DNA of 64,000 nt, taken from AWTP1-13 sp050248715. GTDB lineage: Bacteria; Pseudomonadota; Alphaproteobacteria; Rhizobiales; Hyphomicrobiaceae. Position numbers and translations under genes: made by a program. The notes under the pieces are model-generated. The model made no database searches. It saw nothing but the letters and a program-made list of their open reading frames with translations, and was not told where the DNA came from. The stretch is taken from contig JBFWRV010000028.1 in NCBI GenBank assembly GCA_050248715.1, positions 3,760 to 67,759 on the forward strand, in the 5' to 3' direction. Shown one piece after another: positions 33,820-42,688 of this stretch (the first letter of the stretch is position 1; the number at the start of each line of letters is the position of its first letter).

Positions 33820-35139
33820 ATGTCCTCCCTGTGGATGTTTCCCGCCCTCATCGTCGCCATCCTGACCGGGTTTCCCGTTGCCCTGGCCATGCTGGCGCTG
33901 GCGGTGATCTTCGGTCTCCAGTCCTTTGGGCTGGTCGGGCTGCAGTACCAGTTCATCCAAAAGATCGAGGAGGTGGCGACGGCGCAGGTGCTGGCCGCGG
34001 TTCCGCTCTTCATCTTCATGGGCGCGATGTTCGAGGCATCCGGCATCGCCTCGCGCCTCTTCGATGCCATCCATCTGTGGACGCGTCGCGTGCCGGGCGG
34101 GCTCGCGGTCGGCACCGTCATCATGTGCGTGATCTTTGCGGCGACCAGCGGCGTCGTCGGCGCCACCGAGACGGTGGTGGGGCTCCTCGCGATTCCCGCC
34201 ATGCTCAAGTACAACTACTCCAAGAGCCTCATCTCCGGCACGATCTGCGCCGGCGGCTCGCTCGGCACCATCATTCCGCCCTCGGTTCTTGCCGTCGTCA
34301 TCGGCCCGGTCGCAAACGCCTCGGTCGGCAGCATTCTGCTCGGCATGTTCGTTCCGGGCTTCATGCTGGCCATCGCCTACATCATCTACATCGTGACGCT
34401 CTGCAGCTTCGCGCCCGCGGCGGGCCCGCGCATCCCGCGCGCGCCCGACGAGCCGTCGCTGGGCGAGAAGCTGGTCCTGACCAGCAAGGTCCTCGTTCCC
34501 CCCGTCGTCGTCATCATCGCCGTCCTGGGCTCGATGATGGCGGGCATCGCCACACCTACCGAGGCCTCGGCGACGGGGGCGCTCGGCACGGTCATCCTGG
34601 CCTTGGCTTACCGGCGGTTGTCGTGGGCGGTGCTGGTCGATTCCACCATGCGCACGGTGCGCATCACGGCGATGATCCTGACCATCGTCGTGTGCGGGCA
34701 GTTGTTTGCGGCCGTGTTCGTCGGCTCCGGTGGGCTCGAAGCGCTGCAGCAGTTCCTGCGCGCCTTCGGGGTGGGGCGGTGGGAGCTGCTGGCCATCGTG
34801 CTGTTCATCGTCTTCCTCGCCGGCTTCATGCTCGAGCCGCTGGTCATCATCCTGATGGTGGTGCCGCTCACCATGCCGCTGATCGAGGCGGCGGGCTTCG
34901 ACAAGGTTTGGTTCTGTGTGCTGTTCCTCGTCATGCTGCAGACCGGCTACCTCACGCCGCCGATGGCGCCGTCAATCTTCTACCTGCGTGGCATCGCCCC
35001 GCCGGAGATCACCCTGCGTCACATGTACATCGGCATCTGGCCCTTCATCGCGCTGCAACTCCTCGTCGTCGGATTGCTCGTCACCTTCCCGCGTCTCGTC
35101 ACATGGCTGCCCGAGCTGGTGCTGACCGGCGCTCGCTGA
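33820..35139 (+). CDS. dctM: TRAP transporter large permease (DctM family)
   Basis: This is a 439-residue protein with about twelve TM segments. It is the sodium-coupled transport subunit of the DctPQM system. Landmarks are V-P-L-F-I-F-M-G-A-M-F-E-A-S-G-I, A-A-T-S-G-V-V-G-A-T-E-T-V, I-C-A-G-G-S-L-G-T-I-I-P-P-S, A-T-P-T-E-A-S-A-T-G-A and L-Q-T-G-Y-L-T-P-P-M-A-P-S-I-F-Y. The twin glycine/proline loops in the two halves bind substrate and Na+. It starts 47 bases after dctQ, with GGAAAG upstream. The frame is open further upstream, but the ATG at 33820 fits the family. Confidence 0.95.
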   Translation: MSSLWMFPALIVAILTGFPVALAMLALAVIFGLQSFGLVGLQYQFIQKIEEVATAQVLAAVPLFIFMGAMFEASGIASRLFDAIHLWTRRVPGGLAVGTVIMCVIFAATSGVVGATETVVGLLAIPAMLKYNYSKSLISGTICAGGSLGTIIPPSVLAVVIGPVANASVGSILLGMFVPGFMLAIAYIIYIVTLCSFAPAAGPRIPRAPDEPSLGEKLVLTSKVLVPPVVVIIAVLGSMMAGIATPTEASATGALGTVILALAYRRLSWAVLVDSTMRTVRITAMILTIVVCGQLFAAVFVGSGGLEALQQFLRAFGVGRWELLAIVLFIVFLAGFMLEPLVIILMVVPLTMPLIEAAGFDKVWFCVLFLVMLQTGYLTPPMAPSIFYLRGIAPPEITLRHMYIGIWPFIALQLLVVGLLVTFPRLVTWLPELVLTGAR

Positions 35140-35350
35140 CCGCGGTGCAGGCTTGCCACCATCCATCGCCATGCAACCCCCGTACGGCCCCGCCTCTCGC
35201 GAGCTCCGGGTCCCAATCACGTGTCTGCCGGCTTGGCCTTAGCCGCAGCCAGCCGAAACCGGACCCGGACGGGCTCGACGGCCAGTTGCGTGGGCGTGGC
35301 CGGCTGCCTAGCTTTGCTGCATCGCCGCTCATCAGTTGCGGGAGAGCCCC

Positions 35351-35869
35351 ATGCCGCACCGCATCGAGATCATCGAGGCCGACATCACGACGCTCGACGT
35401 CGATGCCATCGTCAACGCTGCCAATACAAGCTTGCTGGGTGGTGGCGGCGTCGACGGTGCCATCCACCGGGCAGCGGGCCCCGAACTGCTTGCCGAATGC
35501 CGCGCGCTCGGCGGCTGCAGGACGGGCGAGGCCAAGATGACGCGCGGCTACCGCCTCAAGGCTCGGTACGTCATCCACACCGTTGGTCCGGTCTGGCAGG
35601 GCGGCAGCGCCGGCGAAGCGGAGCTCCTCGTCAATGCCTACGCCAACTCGTTCGCGCTTGCGCACGCGCACGGTCTCGCCTCGATTGCGTTCCCGGCAAT
35701 ATCGACGGGCGTCTATGGCTATCCGTCCGAGGAGGCGGCGAAAATCGCCGTCGGCACCATCCTGGGCCAGCTGCGCGGGGCGGACCAGGTATCGCGCGTG
35801 ACCTTCTGCTGCTTTGGCGCGCTGTCCCACGCCTGCCACGAACGCGCATTGCACGCGCAACGGGCATGA
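35351..35869 (+). CDS. Macro-domain protein, probable O-acetyl-ADP-ribose deacetylase (YmdB-like)
   Basis: This is a 172-residue single macro domain of standard size. It has E-A-D-I-T-T-L-D-V-D-A-I-V-N-A-A-N-T (ADP-ribose adenine side and catalytic Asn/Asp region), G-G-G-G-V-D-G-A-I-H-R-A-A-G (phosphate loop), Y-V-I-H-T-V-G-P-V-W (central strand) and F-P-A-I-S-T-G-V-Y-G-Y-P (second ligand loop). Members hydrolyse O-acetyl-ADP-ribose or remove ADP-ribose from proteins and nucleic acids. GGGAGAG lies before the ATG at 35351. No ADP-ribosyltransferase gene is visible beside it. Confidence 0.94.
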   Translation: MPHRIEIIEADITTLDVDAIVNAANTSLLGGGGVDGAIHRAAGPELLAECRALGGCRTGEAKMTRGYRLKARYVIHTVGPVWQGGSAGEAELLVNAYANSFALAHAHGLASIAFPAISTGVYGYPSEEAAKIAVGTILGQLRGADQVSRVTFCCFGALSHACHERALHAQRA

Positions 35870-36229
35870 ATTGCCCGCGGCGTTGCGCGATGATGCGGCA
35901 ATGTTAACTGTCTTTCACGCTTGCATTGTATCCGGCATACTCGCTCATGTGCATTATGGACTGCGTGCTCAACGGGTTCCCCCTACCGCACCCGCGCAGG
36001 CGTTGGCGCGACGGAGTGGTGGCCGGGGTCGCCCGGGTTCGTCATCGCAGATTTATGCTCAGAGCCAGGAAATGCCCCAATCGCGCCGACAAAGCGCCAG
36101 CTTGGAAGGCGATTGTGGCAGCGGGGAAGGTGCTTCGGCGTGCCCCGCTCCGAGTGTTGCGACCACCCCGGGTTGGGATGAGCGCCAGGAGCGTGCGGCG
36201 GGCCAGAGTGGGTGCGGAGGCTGAGAGAG
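35870..36229. other. Non-coding spacer before the large membrane-protein gene
   Basis: These 360 bases contain no convincing gene. They probably hold the promoter of 36230. A relatively AT-rich stretch (TTAACTGTCTTTCACGCTTG at 35902-35921, then ATTGTATCC...CATACTC) is the most promoter-like part. No strong repeats seen. Confidence 0.4.
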
Positions 36230-39200
36230 ATGGGTTTGGATATCAAGGCGGCGGTTGACGCAATCGTCGTCTTCGCGAACCAGAACTACCTCTATCTGCT
36301 GGCTGGGCTGGCACTGTTGCTGCTGTTCGGCAGCAACCGCATCCGCCACAGCGTCGAGAAAGCGCTGACCGACAACTGGCAGTTGACCCTATTGGCCTCC
36401 ACCGGCATCGCCCTGTCGCTGGCCTCCGCCTACACGACCTTCGACGGGCTGCGCAATTTCACCAGCGCCCCCCTGCTGTCGGTGTTCATTTCGTTCGGCA
36501 TCCAGGGCGTGATGCTGATCGTCGCCTGGCTGATCGGCGAGAGCTTCGCCGTGGGCATGAACCAGCGCGCCGATAGCGGCCGGCGCCCACGCCTGATGGA
36601 TGCGGTGGTCGGCATGCTGCTCGGCGTGGCGCTGGTGGGGGCCGTCTTCTATTGGGTCCTGCACCGCTACGACGCTGTCAGCCTCACCGGTTCCGGCTTC
36701 AAGGCGGACGCATCGCGGTTCGCCGACGTGACCGTCTATTTCGTCATCGCGCTCCTCCTCTTCGGCATGCTGGCGTTCGGCTTCCGGCGCGGCGGCGACA
36801 TCTCGACGCCCTATGTGCAGAGCTTCCGCCTGATCGTGAAGAATTCCGTGCTGTGGGTGATGTTCCTGGCCTCCATGGGGGCCTCGGTGTTCTTCTCCTT
36901 CGATTCCCACTTCAACGCCATCTTCCCGTCCGAGGCGCGCAAGCGCGCCGCCGAGATCCGCTCCACCGCCCAGATCGGCGCCGTCGTCTCCGACATCGGC
37001 GCCTTGGCGCAAAAGCGCCAGATCGAGGAAGCCGAGCGTCTGTTCGAGACCGAGGGTTGGAAGGCCTATGACCGGCAGCTGACCGAGCTGACGCACGCGG
37101 CGCAGGGCGCGCAGGGCGAGATCGAGAGATACTACATCCAGCAGATGGAGGACCGCCGCCGCGCCGTCGCCCAGCAGCAGGAGCGCATCGCCACTGCGCA
37201 GAGCGGGCAGGCCGGCCTCGCCATCAAGAAGACATCGATCGTGGAGGAGCTCTCTCGGCTGAAGGCCGAGCGTCCTGGCCTCGCGGCTGAGTACAACGAG
37301 CACAAGGCCGAGCTCGACGCCAAGGCCAAGGAGATCGACGCCAAGCGGGTGGAGGGGCTTGCCGAGGACCGCGGCGTGGAAGGCACGCTGAAGCAGGGCA
37401 AGGGCCCGGTCTACCGCCAGCGCATGGCCGAGCTCACGACCCTGCAGGACCAGTACAAGATCAAGCAAGAGCGGACGAAGGACGCGCAGAAGCGCCTTGT
37501 CACGGTGGAATCGCGCATAGCCCAGATTGAGCGCGAGCTCTCCACCATCGACGGCGACCTCGCCAAGCTCAAGGGCGAGACGCAGACCGCCGAGCAGCGC
37601 ATCAAGGCCGCCGAGACGGCCAACAGCGACGGCGACGGCGAGAAGCTCGACCCCGCGCGCGTGCTGCCCGCCTTCGAGCGCGCCCGGGCCGCTTTCCGCC
37701 AGCAGCCCGACACCGAGCGGCTGGCAACCCTGCAGCTGCAGTGCACACATCTTACCAATGCGATGACGGGCACGCCCGCGACCAAGGACAAGGTGCGCGC
37801 CATCGACTGCGATCCGAGGCAGGCCGCCGAGGCCGCCTCGCGCGTGTTCGCGCTCAACGCCGGCCTCGTCGCGTTCCACAACGGCTGCGCCGGCGGCGAC
37901 AAGCTTGCCAAGCTGACGACAACCGATGCGCTGCTGGGCTTCGGCCGTAGGTGCCTGCAGGACTCGGGGCTGATCAGCACCGACTCCGCCGACATCGGCA
38001 GCCGGCTCTCGGCCATCGACATGAATCGTGATGACAAGGCCCACCGCTTCGTCGTCACGTGGAACGCCATGTTGGACGGCAACCGCCTTGCCTACCTAGC
38101 GCTGATCCTGGCGATCGGTGTGGACTCGCTGGTCTTCATGTCCGGCCTGTTCGGAGCCCAGGCGCTGCGCTCGCCGCTCTCGGACGTGCCGAGCCCCAAG
38201 GCGCGCAGCGCCCATCAGCTCGATGCCATCATCGAGGCGGCGCTGCTGCCCGACATCTTCAGGAATGCCCGCCTGGCCTTGCGCGCCATGCACCCCCGCC
38301 AGCCCATCGACGGCTTCACCAACGAGGTACGCCTCGACGAGCTCGATCCCGACAGCGCGCTGCAGGTCCGCGATGTCCTGAACGCAGGCGCCACCATCGG
38401 CGCCGTGCGCGAGACAGAGACGCGCGGGCACTACCTGGTACGCTCCGAGCTGCACACGTTCCTGTCGGACGTCGTCAAGCGGGAGCTGAAGCGCAAGCCG
38501 GAGGAGACCGAGCGCGGGCTGGAGCTCGACCGCCTCGAGAAGCGTATCCGCGAAGCGTTGATGCCGCACGTGCTGGAGACCGCTGACGCGGTGCTGCATC
38601 ACCTGCATCCCATCGACGAGGTGCGCGGCTTCACCTCCGAGGTGTTCCTGAACGAGGTCGACCCGGAGCATCTGCGCCCCGTCCGCAACCTACTGACTGC
38701 CGGCGTCAGCCTTCGCGTGGTCGCGCGCGACCGCAACAACGAGTCGGGCTACCTGATCCATGCTGACCTCTACGCCACGCTCGCCCGCATCCGCGCCCGC
38801 GAGCTGGCGATCAGCCATCAGCTGGCCCGCAAGCCGGCGCTGTGGGGCGGCCAGCTCGGGCATGCGGCCTTGACCGATGGCCGGGCCGGGCCCCGCGGCT
38901 ACGACCGAGCCGAGCGCCTGCTCATCAACAGCCGCGCCCATGAGCCGGCGCCGGTGCAGACCCCGGTGGAGGACGAGCTGCGTGCACAGATAGAGGAAAC
39001 GCTCGTCGGCGCGCTGGGGCTCAGCGTTGCCTCGCTGCGTCGGGTTGCCGATCCGGCGATCGCCGGCCAAGCCGTCAGCGCCGCGATCGCGCTCCGGCGC
39101 CAGGCACCCTCGCACCACGGGCTCAACGAGCAGCTTAAGCTGGTCGAGAGCGAGAACAACAGAGCCCTGGAGCAGGCCATGAGTGCGCTGGCGCAGCACT

Positions 39201-39526
39201 ACGCCAACGATCAGCGCGCGCTCGACCTCCTCAATGACGCGGCGGCGGAGATCGGAAAGCTGTTGCCGGCGCTGATCCTGCTGCCCGAGGGCGGCCTGTT
39301 CGATCGTCTCGTCGGCGCGCTCGAGGACGCCCAGTCCGACGGGCAGCTCAGCGGCGACGAGGACCTGTTGCTCAAGCGGCTGCGCAAGCTCAAGGACGAT
39401 CTCGACCGCATGGACTGGTCGGATCAGGTCGCCTGGAACCGCGTGCACCGACAGATCGAGCACCTGAACGAAGCCGGCCGCGCGGTATCGGTGGAAGCCG
39501 CGCAGAGCGGCGGCAAGCTGCACTAG
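36230..39526 (+). CDS. Large membrane protein with periplasmic coiled coil and duplicated cytoplasmic domain, unknown function
   Basis: This is a 1098-residue protein. Six TM helices lie in the first 230 residues (for example L-Y-L-L-A-G-L-A-L-L-L-L-F-G near 20, and V-L-W-V-M-F-L-A-S-M-G-A near 212). A long charged coiled-coil region follows at about 240-490. A Cys-containing segment at about 500-590 (Cys in L-Q-L-Q-C-T, A-I-D-C-D-P, H-N-G-C-A and R-R-C-L-Q) suggests disulfides and a periplasmic site. TM7 is at about 618-641 (A-L-I-L-A-I-G-V-D-S-L-V-F). The cytoplasmic part contains two about 92-residue repeats at about 660-750 and 766-857. They share G-F-T-x-E-V-x-L-x-E-x-D-P, V-R-x-x-L-x-A-G and Y-L...L...L...R-E-L. 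A helical C-terminal region ends the protein. GGAGG ten bases before the ATG decides the start. It stands alone between macro-domain and rhodanese genes. I do not recognise a family. Confidence 0.85.
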   Translation: MGLDIKAAVDAIVVFANQNYLYLLAGLALLLLFGSNRIRHSVEKALTDNWQLTLLASTGIALSLASAYTTFDGLRNFTSAPLLSVFISFGIQGVMLIVAWLIGESFAVGMNQRADSGRRPRLMDAVVGMLLGVALVGAVFYWVLHRYDAVSLTGSGFKADASRFADVTVYFVIALLLFGMLAFGFRRGGDISTPYVQSFRLIVKNSVLWVMFLASMGASVFFSFDSHFNAIFPSEARKRAAEIRSTAQIGAVVSDIGALAQKRQIEEAERLFETEGWKAYDRQLTELTHAAQGAQGEIERYYIQQMEDRRRAVAQQQERIATAQSGQAGLAIKKTSIVEELSRLKAERPGLAAEYNEHKAELDAKAKEIDAKRVEGLAEDRGVEGTLKQGKGPVYRQRMAELTTLQDQYKIKQERTKDAQKRLVTVESRIAQIERELSTIDGDLAKLKGETQTAEQRIKAAETANSDGDGEKLDPARVLPAFERARAAFRQQPDTERLATLQLQCTHLTNAMTGTPATKDKVRAIDCDPRQAAEAASRVFALNAGLVAFHNGCAGGDKLAKLTTTDALLGFGRRCLQDSGLISTDSADIGSRLSAIDMNRDDKAHRFVVTWNAMLDGNRLAYLALILAIGVDSLVFMSGLFGAQALRSPLSDVPSPKARSAHQLDAIIEAALLPDIFRNARLALRAMHPRQPIDGFTNEVRLDELDPDSALQVRDVLNAGATIGAVRETETRGHYLVRSELHTFLSDVVKRELKRKPEETERGLELDRLEKRIREALMPHVLETADAVLHHLHPIDEVRGFTSEVFLNEVDPEHLRPVRNLLTAGVSLRVVARDRNNESGYLIHADLYATLARIRARELAISHQLARKPALWGGQLGHAALTDGRAGPRGYDRAERLLINSRAHEPAPVQTPVEDELRAQIEETLVGALGLSVASLRRVADPAIAGQAVSAAIALRRQAPSHHGLNEQLKLVESENNRALEQAMSALAQHYANDQRALDLLNDAAAEIGKLLPALILLPEGGLFDRLVGALEDAQSDGQLSGDEDLLLKRLRKLKDDLDRMDWSDQVAWNRVHRQIEHLNEAGRAVSVEAAQSGGKLH

Positions 39527-39563
39527 CTAGGCAAGCAGGTTCGGATCACTCGGCCCGTTGTCA

Positions 39564-39596
39564 TCCCGCAATTTCGCGTCGGCGAAATATTCGGGA
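39564..39596. terminator. Bidirectional hairpin between convergent genes
   Basis: TCCCG, then AATTTCGC up to 39577, pairs through a GTCG loop (39578-39581) with GCGAAATATT and CGGGA up to 39596. The inner 7-bp stem ATTTCGC/GCGAAAT is perfect. It lies between the stops of 36230-39526 (+) and 39632-40051 (-), the right place to terminate both. Confidence 0.5.
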
Positions 39597-39631
39597 GCCA
39601 AAGCCCGACGCCGCGACCTGAAACGTCGAGA

Positions 39632-40051
39632 CTACTTCTTGCCTTCGCCAGGCTCGGTCGGGCCGCCTGCATCCTTCCAGGCCTTGAAGCCGCCGATGAT
39701 GTGCGCCACCGGCTTCAAGCCCATGTCCTGGGCGGTTTTGGCGGCAAGCGCCGAGCGCAGTCCGCCGGCGCAGAAGAACACGAACTTCCTGTCCTCGCCG
39801 AACTTCTCCTTGTAGTAGGGGCTTTCGGGGTCGATCCAGAACTCCAGCATGCCGCGCGTCACGTTGAAGGTGCCCGGCACCTTGCCGTCGCGCTCCCGCT
39901 CGCGCGGGTCACGCAGGTCGACCAGCACGACGTCGTCCCGCCCCGCCAGCTTGACGGCCTCGGCCGCCTCCAGCTCCTCGATCTCGCGCTTGGCGGCCTC
40001 CACCATCGACTTCACGCTCTTGGTTATCTTTTGCGGCACCGTATCCTCCAT
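39632..40051 (-). CDS. Rhodanese-domain protein
   Basis: This is a 139-residue single rhodanese domain without a signal peptide. It has V-V-L-V-D-L-R-D-P-R-E-R-E-R-D-G-K-V-P-G (CH2A-type element). The active-site loop F-F-C94-A-G-G-L-R-S gives a persulfide-forming Cys with six loop residues. G-L-K-P-V-A-H-I-I-G-G-F-K-A-W-K-D-A-G-G-P matches the conserved end. A short helical lead of about 30 residues (K-S-M-V-E-A-A-K-R-E-I-E-E-L) precedes the domain. It transfers sulfane sulfur in the cytoplasm. It diverges from the lipoprotein gene at 40181. Confidence 0.92.
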   Translation of the reverse strand: MEDTVPQKITKSVKSMVEAAKREIEELEAAEAVKLAGRDDVVLVDLRDPRERERDGKVPGTFNVTRGMLEFWIDPESPYYKEKFGEDRKFVFFCAGGLRSALAAKTAQDMGLKPVAHIIGGFKAWKDAGGPTEPGEGKK

Positions 40052-40180
40052 CTTCGCTTGGCGGGGCGGGTGCAGGCCGGCAGCGACCGGCACCTTGCTC
40101 GGTGCCAGTCCTACGCCAGACGCCGCGCCACCGCCATGTTTTGATGGCTGTGTGGCAATGGAATCTGATAGCAGAGAGCC

Positions 40181-40636
40181 ATGCTCGCTCGCAGTATCGC
40201 CCCGGCGGTCTTCCTTGTGCTGGCAGCCTGCTCGGCGGCCGTGCCCGGCTATACGCCGCCGCCCCTGAAGGAAAGCGCCAGCCGGCTCGCCAAGCCGCTC
40301 GAGAGCGGCGACATGCGCGAGGGCCGCTACGAGATGAGCAGCACCGAGAAGGCGATGGACTGCAAGCGCATCACGGGCTCGATGCAGATCACCATGTCGC
40401 GCCTGCGGGACGGCTTCGTGCGCCAGGAGCCCTCGGCCGCCGCCTCCGCGGCGCAAAGCTTGGGCTCGCCGATGTTCGGCGGCTCGGGCGTGGGCGCGGA
40501 CCGCCAGGCCGTCTATGCCCGCGAGCGTGCCAAGCTCGACGCCTATAACGACGAGCTCGCCGCCAAGGGCTGCAGGCCGCTCGATATCGAAGCCGAGCTC
40601 GCCCGCACCCCCGACCCTCCGGGCACGCGCTACTGA
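40181..40636 (+). CDS. Small lipoprotein, unknown function
   Basis: This is a 151-residue protein with a lipoprotein signal ending L-V-L-A-A-C at residue 17. The mature part has E-K-A-M-D-C-K-R-I-T-G-S-M-Q-I-T-M, then a Ser/Ala/Gly-rich stretch, then a helical segment with Y-A-R-E-R-A-K-L-D-A-Y-N and A-A-K-G-C-R-P-L-D-I. The two mature Cys may form a disulfide. Similar short lipoproteins occur in many Rhizobiales as conserved hypotheticals. It diverges from the rhodanese gene across 129 bases. Confidence 0.75.
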   Translation: MLARSIAPAVFLVLAACSAAVPGYTPPPLKESASRLAKPLESGDMREGRYEMSSTEKAMDCKRITGSMQITMSRLRDGFVRQEPSAAASAAQSLGSPMFGGSGVGADRQAVYARERAKLDAYNDELAAKGCRPLDIEAELARTPDPPGTRY

Positions 40637-40792
40637 GGCGCGGCATCGCGCATCCCCTGCCGCACTTGTCATGGCGCCCGGATGTGCCAAACTCGCCCGC
40701 CCGCCTGACGCAGCAAGCCCCTTCCGATCCACATCTTGTGACTTCGCCGGGACCGTTGCCTCGTGCCGGGCTGCGCAGCGCAACGTCGGGAG

Positions 40793-41959
40793 ATGAAGTC
40801 CGTGGGTGATCGGCAGAAGACGCGGTTGGTGCACGCCTCGCGTGCTGGGGTGTCGGGCGAGGTCGGCACTGTGAACCCGCCGGTGGTGCGATGCTCCACA
40901 GTCCTCTATCGCGACATCGCAACGCGCAAGGCCGTGCGCGCGCGGCGCGACGGCGGTGAGCGGACGTTCTCCTATGGCGCCAGCGGAACGCCGACGGCCT
41001 ATGCCTTGGAGGATGCCATCAACGAGATCGAGGGTGGTGTGCGCACCGTGCTGCTGCCGACTGGGCTGGCGGCCATCGCCCACGTCTTTCTCTCGGTGCT
41101 GAAGCCCGGCGATCACATGCTGCTCGCCGACACGATCTATGGGCCGGCACGCAACATCGCCGTCAACTACATCGCCAAGCGTGGCATCGAGTGCGAATTC
41201 TATCCCGGCGGCCACCAGGAGGTGGCAAAGCGGCTCAAGCCCAACACCCGCATGGTCTATCTGGATAACCCCGGCTCCATCGTCTTCGACGTCCAGGACG
41301 TGCCGGCGCTGGCGAAGCTGCTGAAAGGGCGCTACACACTGCTGGCCGTCGACAACACCTGGGGTTGTCCCGGCCTCTACCGCCCGCTGGCACTGGGCGC
41401 CGACATCTCAGTCGTCGCCATTACGAAATACGTGGCCGGTCATTCTGACCTCGTCATGGGCTCGATATCGGCCGGCAGCCGCTGCGCCGACCAGATCTGG
41501 CGCGACGCCAGCCTGCTCGGCCAGACCGTCAGCCCCGACGACGCCTACGCCGCGCTCAGGGGATTGCGCACGGCCGCCGCACGCATCGCCATGCATCGGG
41601 CCCACACGCAGGAGGTGATCGTCTGGCTGGAGATGCAACCGCAGGTGAAACGCATTCTCTATCCGGCACACCCGTCCGATCCAGGCCACGCGCTGTGGAA
41701 GCGCGACTTCGCCGGCACCAACGGACTGCTCTCGATCGAACTCGCGCGGCCGGCCTCCCAGGCTGACGCCGACCGCTTCGTCGACAGCCTGCGCCTGTTC
41801 GGTATCGGTGCCTCGTGGGGCGGCTATGAAAGCTTGGCGTTGACCTATCCCGGCATTGCCGGCTGGAACGGCGGCGCCCTGGTTCGGCTGCACATCGGCC
41901 TGGAAGATCCGGCCGATATCATTGCCGACCTCGCCCGCGGGTTCGCCGCGCTCTCCTGA
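40793..41959 (+). CDS. metC: Cystathionine beta-lyase / Cys-Met metabolism PLP enzyme
   Basis: This is a 388-residue PLP-dependent enzyme of the MetB/MetC family. R-L-V-H-A-S-R, then T-V-N-P-P-V-V-R-C-S-T-V is the N-terminal region. Y-G-A-S-G-T-P-T-A-Y-A-L-E holds the phosphate-binding Tyr. V-D-N-T-W-G-C-P lies in the cofactor site. V-A-I-T-K212-Y-V-A-G-H-S-D contains the PLP lysine. The late W-G-G-Y-E-S-L is diagnostic of cystathionine beta-lyases. It cleaves cystathionine to homocysteine, pyruvate and ammonia, although C-S lyase activity on other thioethers is possible. The start at 40793 matches the family better than the upstream in-frame ATG at 40763. No other methionine gene is adjacent. 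Confidence 0.92.
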   Translation: MKSVGDRQKTRLVHASRAGVSGEVGTVNPPVVRCSTVLYRDIATRKAVRARRDGGERTFSYGASGTPTAYALEDAINEIEGGVRTVLLPTGLAAIAHVFLSVLKPGDHMLLADTIYGPARNIAVNYIAKRGIECEFYPGGHQEVAKRLKPNTRMVYLDNPGSIVFDVQDVPALAKLLKGRYTLLAVDNTWGCPGLYRPLALGADISVVAITKYVAGHSDLVMGSISAGSRCADQIWRDASLLGQTVSPDDAYAALRGLRTAAARIAMHRAHTQEVIVWLEMQPQVKRILYPAHPSDPGHALWKRDFAGTNGLLSIELARPASQADADRFVDSLRLFGIGASWGGYESLALTYPGIAGWNGGALVRLHIGLEDPADIIADLARGFAALS

Positions 41960-42035
41960 GCCGGGCAACCGGGATCGCGCCCATTGCGCCGCTGGTGGGC
42001 GCTTTCCAAAGCGCGATCCCGTCAGCAGATCAATG

Positions 42036-42347
42036 CTAGCGGTGGTGATGATGATTGTGCCTGTGCGCACGGTGATGATGATGCCCGCCGTGATGGCGGT
42101 GGTGCTGATGTCGCCAGCCATGATGGTGGTGACGGCGGTGCGAATCATGGTGATGGCGATGCCGCCAATGGTGGTGACGGTGGTGGTGACGCCTCCAGCG
42201 CGAATGCACCTCCTGGACCAAGCCGGGCGCCTCCGAAATGCCGATGTTCACGGCGCCGGGCGCCGGTGCGGCGGGCGCAGCCTGGGCTGTCGCCGCAAAA
42301 CCGAGGAAGGCCAGTGCGGCCAGTGGAAGTAACCAAGTGCGAGACAT
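42036..42347 (-). CDS. Histidine-rich exported protein, possible metal binder
   Basis: This is a 103-residue protein. The signal peptide (M-S-R-T-W-L-L-P-L-A-A-L-A-F-L-G-F) ends A-T-A-Q-A before A-P. A short Pro/Ala linker and a conserved-looking stretch I-G-I-S-E-A-P-G-L-V-Q-E-V follow. The C-terminal 60 residues contain 31 His, mixed with Arg and Gly in runs of two to four. GGAG ten bases before the ATG at 42347 supports the start. Such tails bind Ni, Zn or Cu, so storage, buffering or sensing of metal in the periplasm is a guess. The coding repeats (CATCAC-like) are prone to slippage, so length may vary between strains. Confidence 0.75.
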   Translation of the reverse strand: MSRTWLLPLAALAFLGFAATAQAAPAAPAPGAVNIGISEAPGLVQEVHSRWRRHHHRHHHWRHRHHHDSHRRHHHHGWRHQHHRHHGGHHHHRAHRHNHHHHR

Positions 42348-42688
42348 GCTCGTGCTCCATGTTTGCCCGCAGCGCCACGGGCGTGGCCGCTGCCAGTTTC
42401 CGCACCCGCTCGGACACTTGCCGAGCGGAGCGGGCGATCCCAGCCTGCCCGAATTGAAGCAGGCGGCGATTGAATGAGGCCTGAATGAAGTGTGGCGATC
42501 CTGCGGCCTAGTCGTGGTTTTTTCGCGCAAGCGCTGCCGTGGCGGACGCCGGCCGTGCACGCGATGAGGAGGAAGCTTGGCGGCAGCGTTGCGGCGCAAC
42601 GCGAAGCAACGGGCAGCATGCGAGGTGCAACGCAGCCGGCGCGGAAATGCAAAGGGCGCCCGGGGAGGGCGCCCTTCGACGATCGAGG
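42348..42688. other. Spacer between the His-rich and cold-shock genes
   Basis: No gene is seen here. The high-coordinate end holds the cold-shock gene terminator (42652-42676); the low-coordinate end should hold the promoter of the histidine-rich gene. A long minus-strand frame passes through, but it is only an open extension of the histidine-rich gene without a start signal. Confidence 0.45.
42652..42676 (-). terminator. Intrinsic terminator of the cold-shock gene
   Basis: AAGGGCGCCC (42652-42661) and GGGCGCCCTT (42667-42676) form a perfect 10-bp stem with a 5-base loop, 12 bases past the cold-shock gene stop. On the minus strand it is followed by TTTGCATTT. Confidence 0.75.

Noticed and set aside
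42036..42599. Longer start for the histidine-rich protein at 42599
   Set aside because: It would bury the signal peptide behind 84 residues of Arg/Pro-rich sequence; the ATG at 42347 has GGAG and a proper signal peptide.
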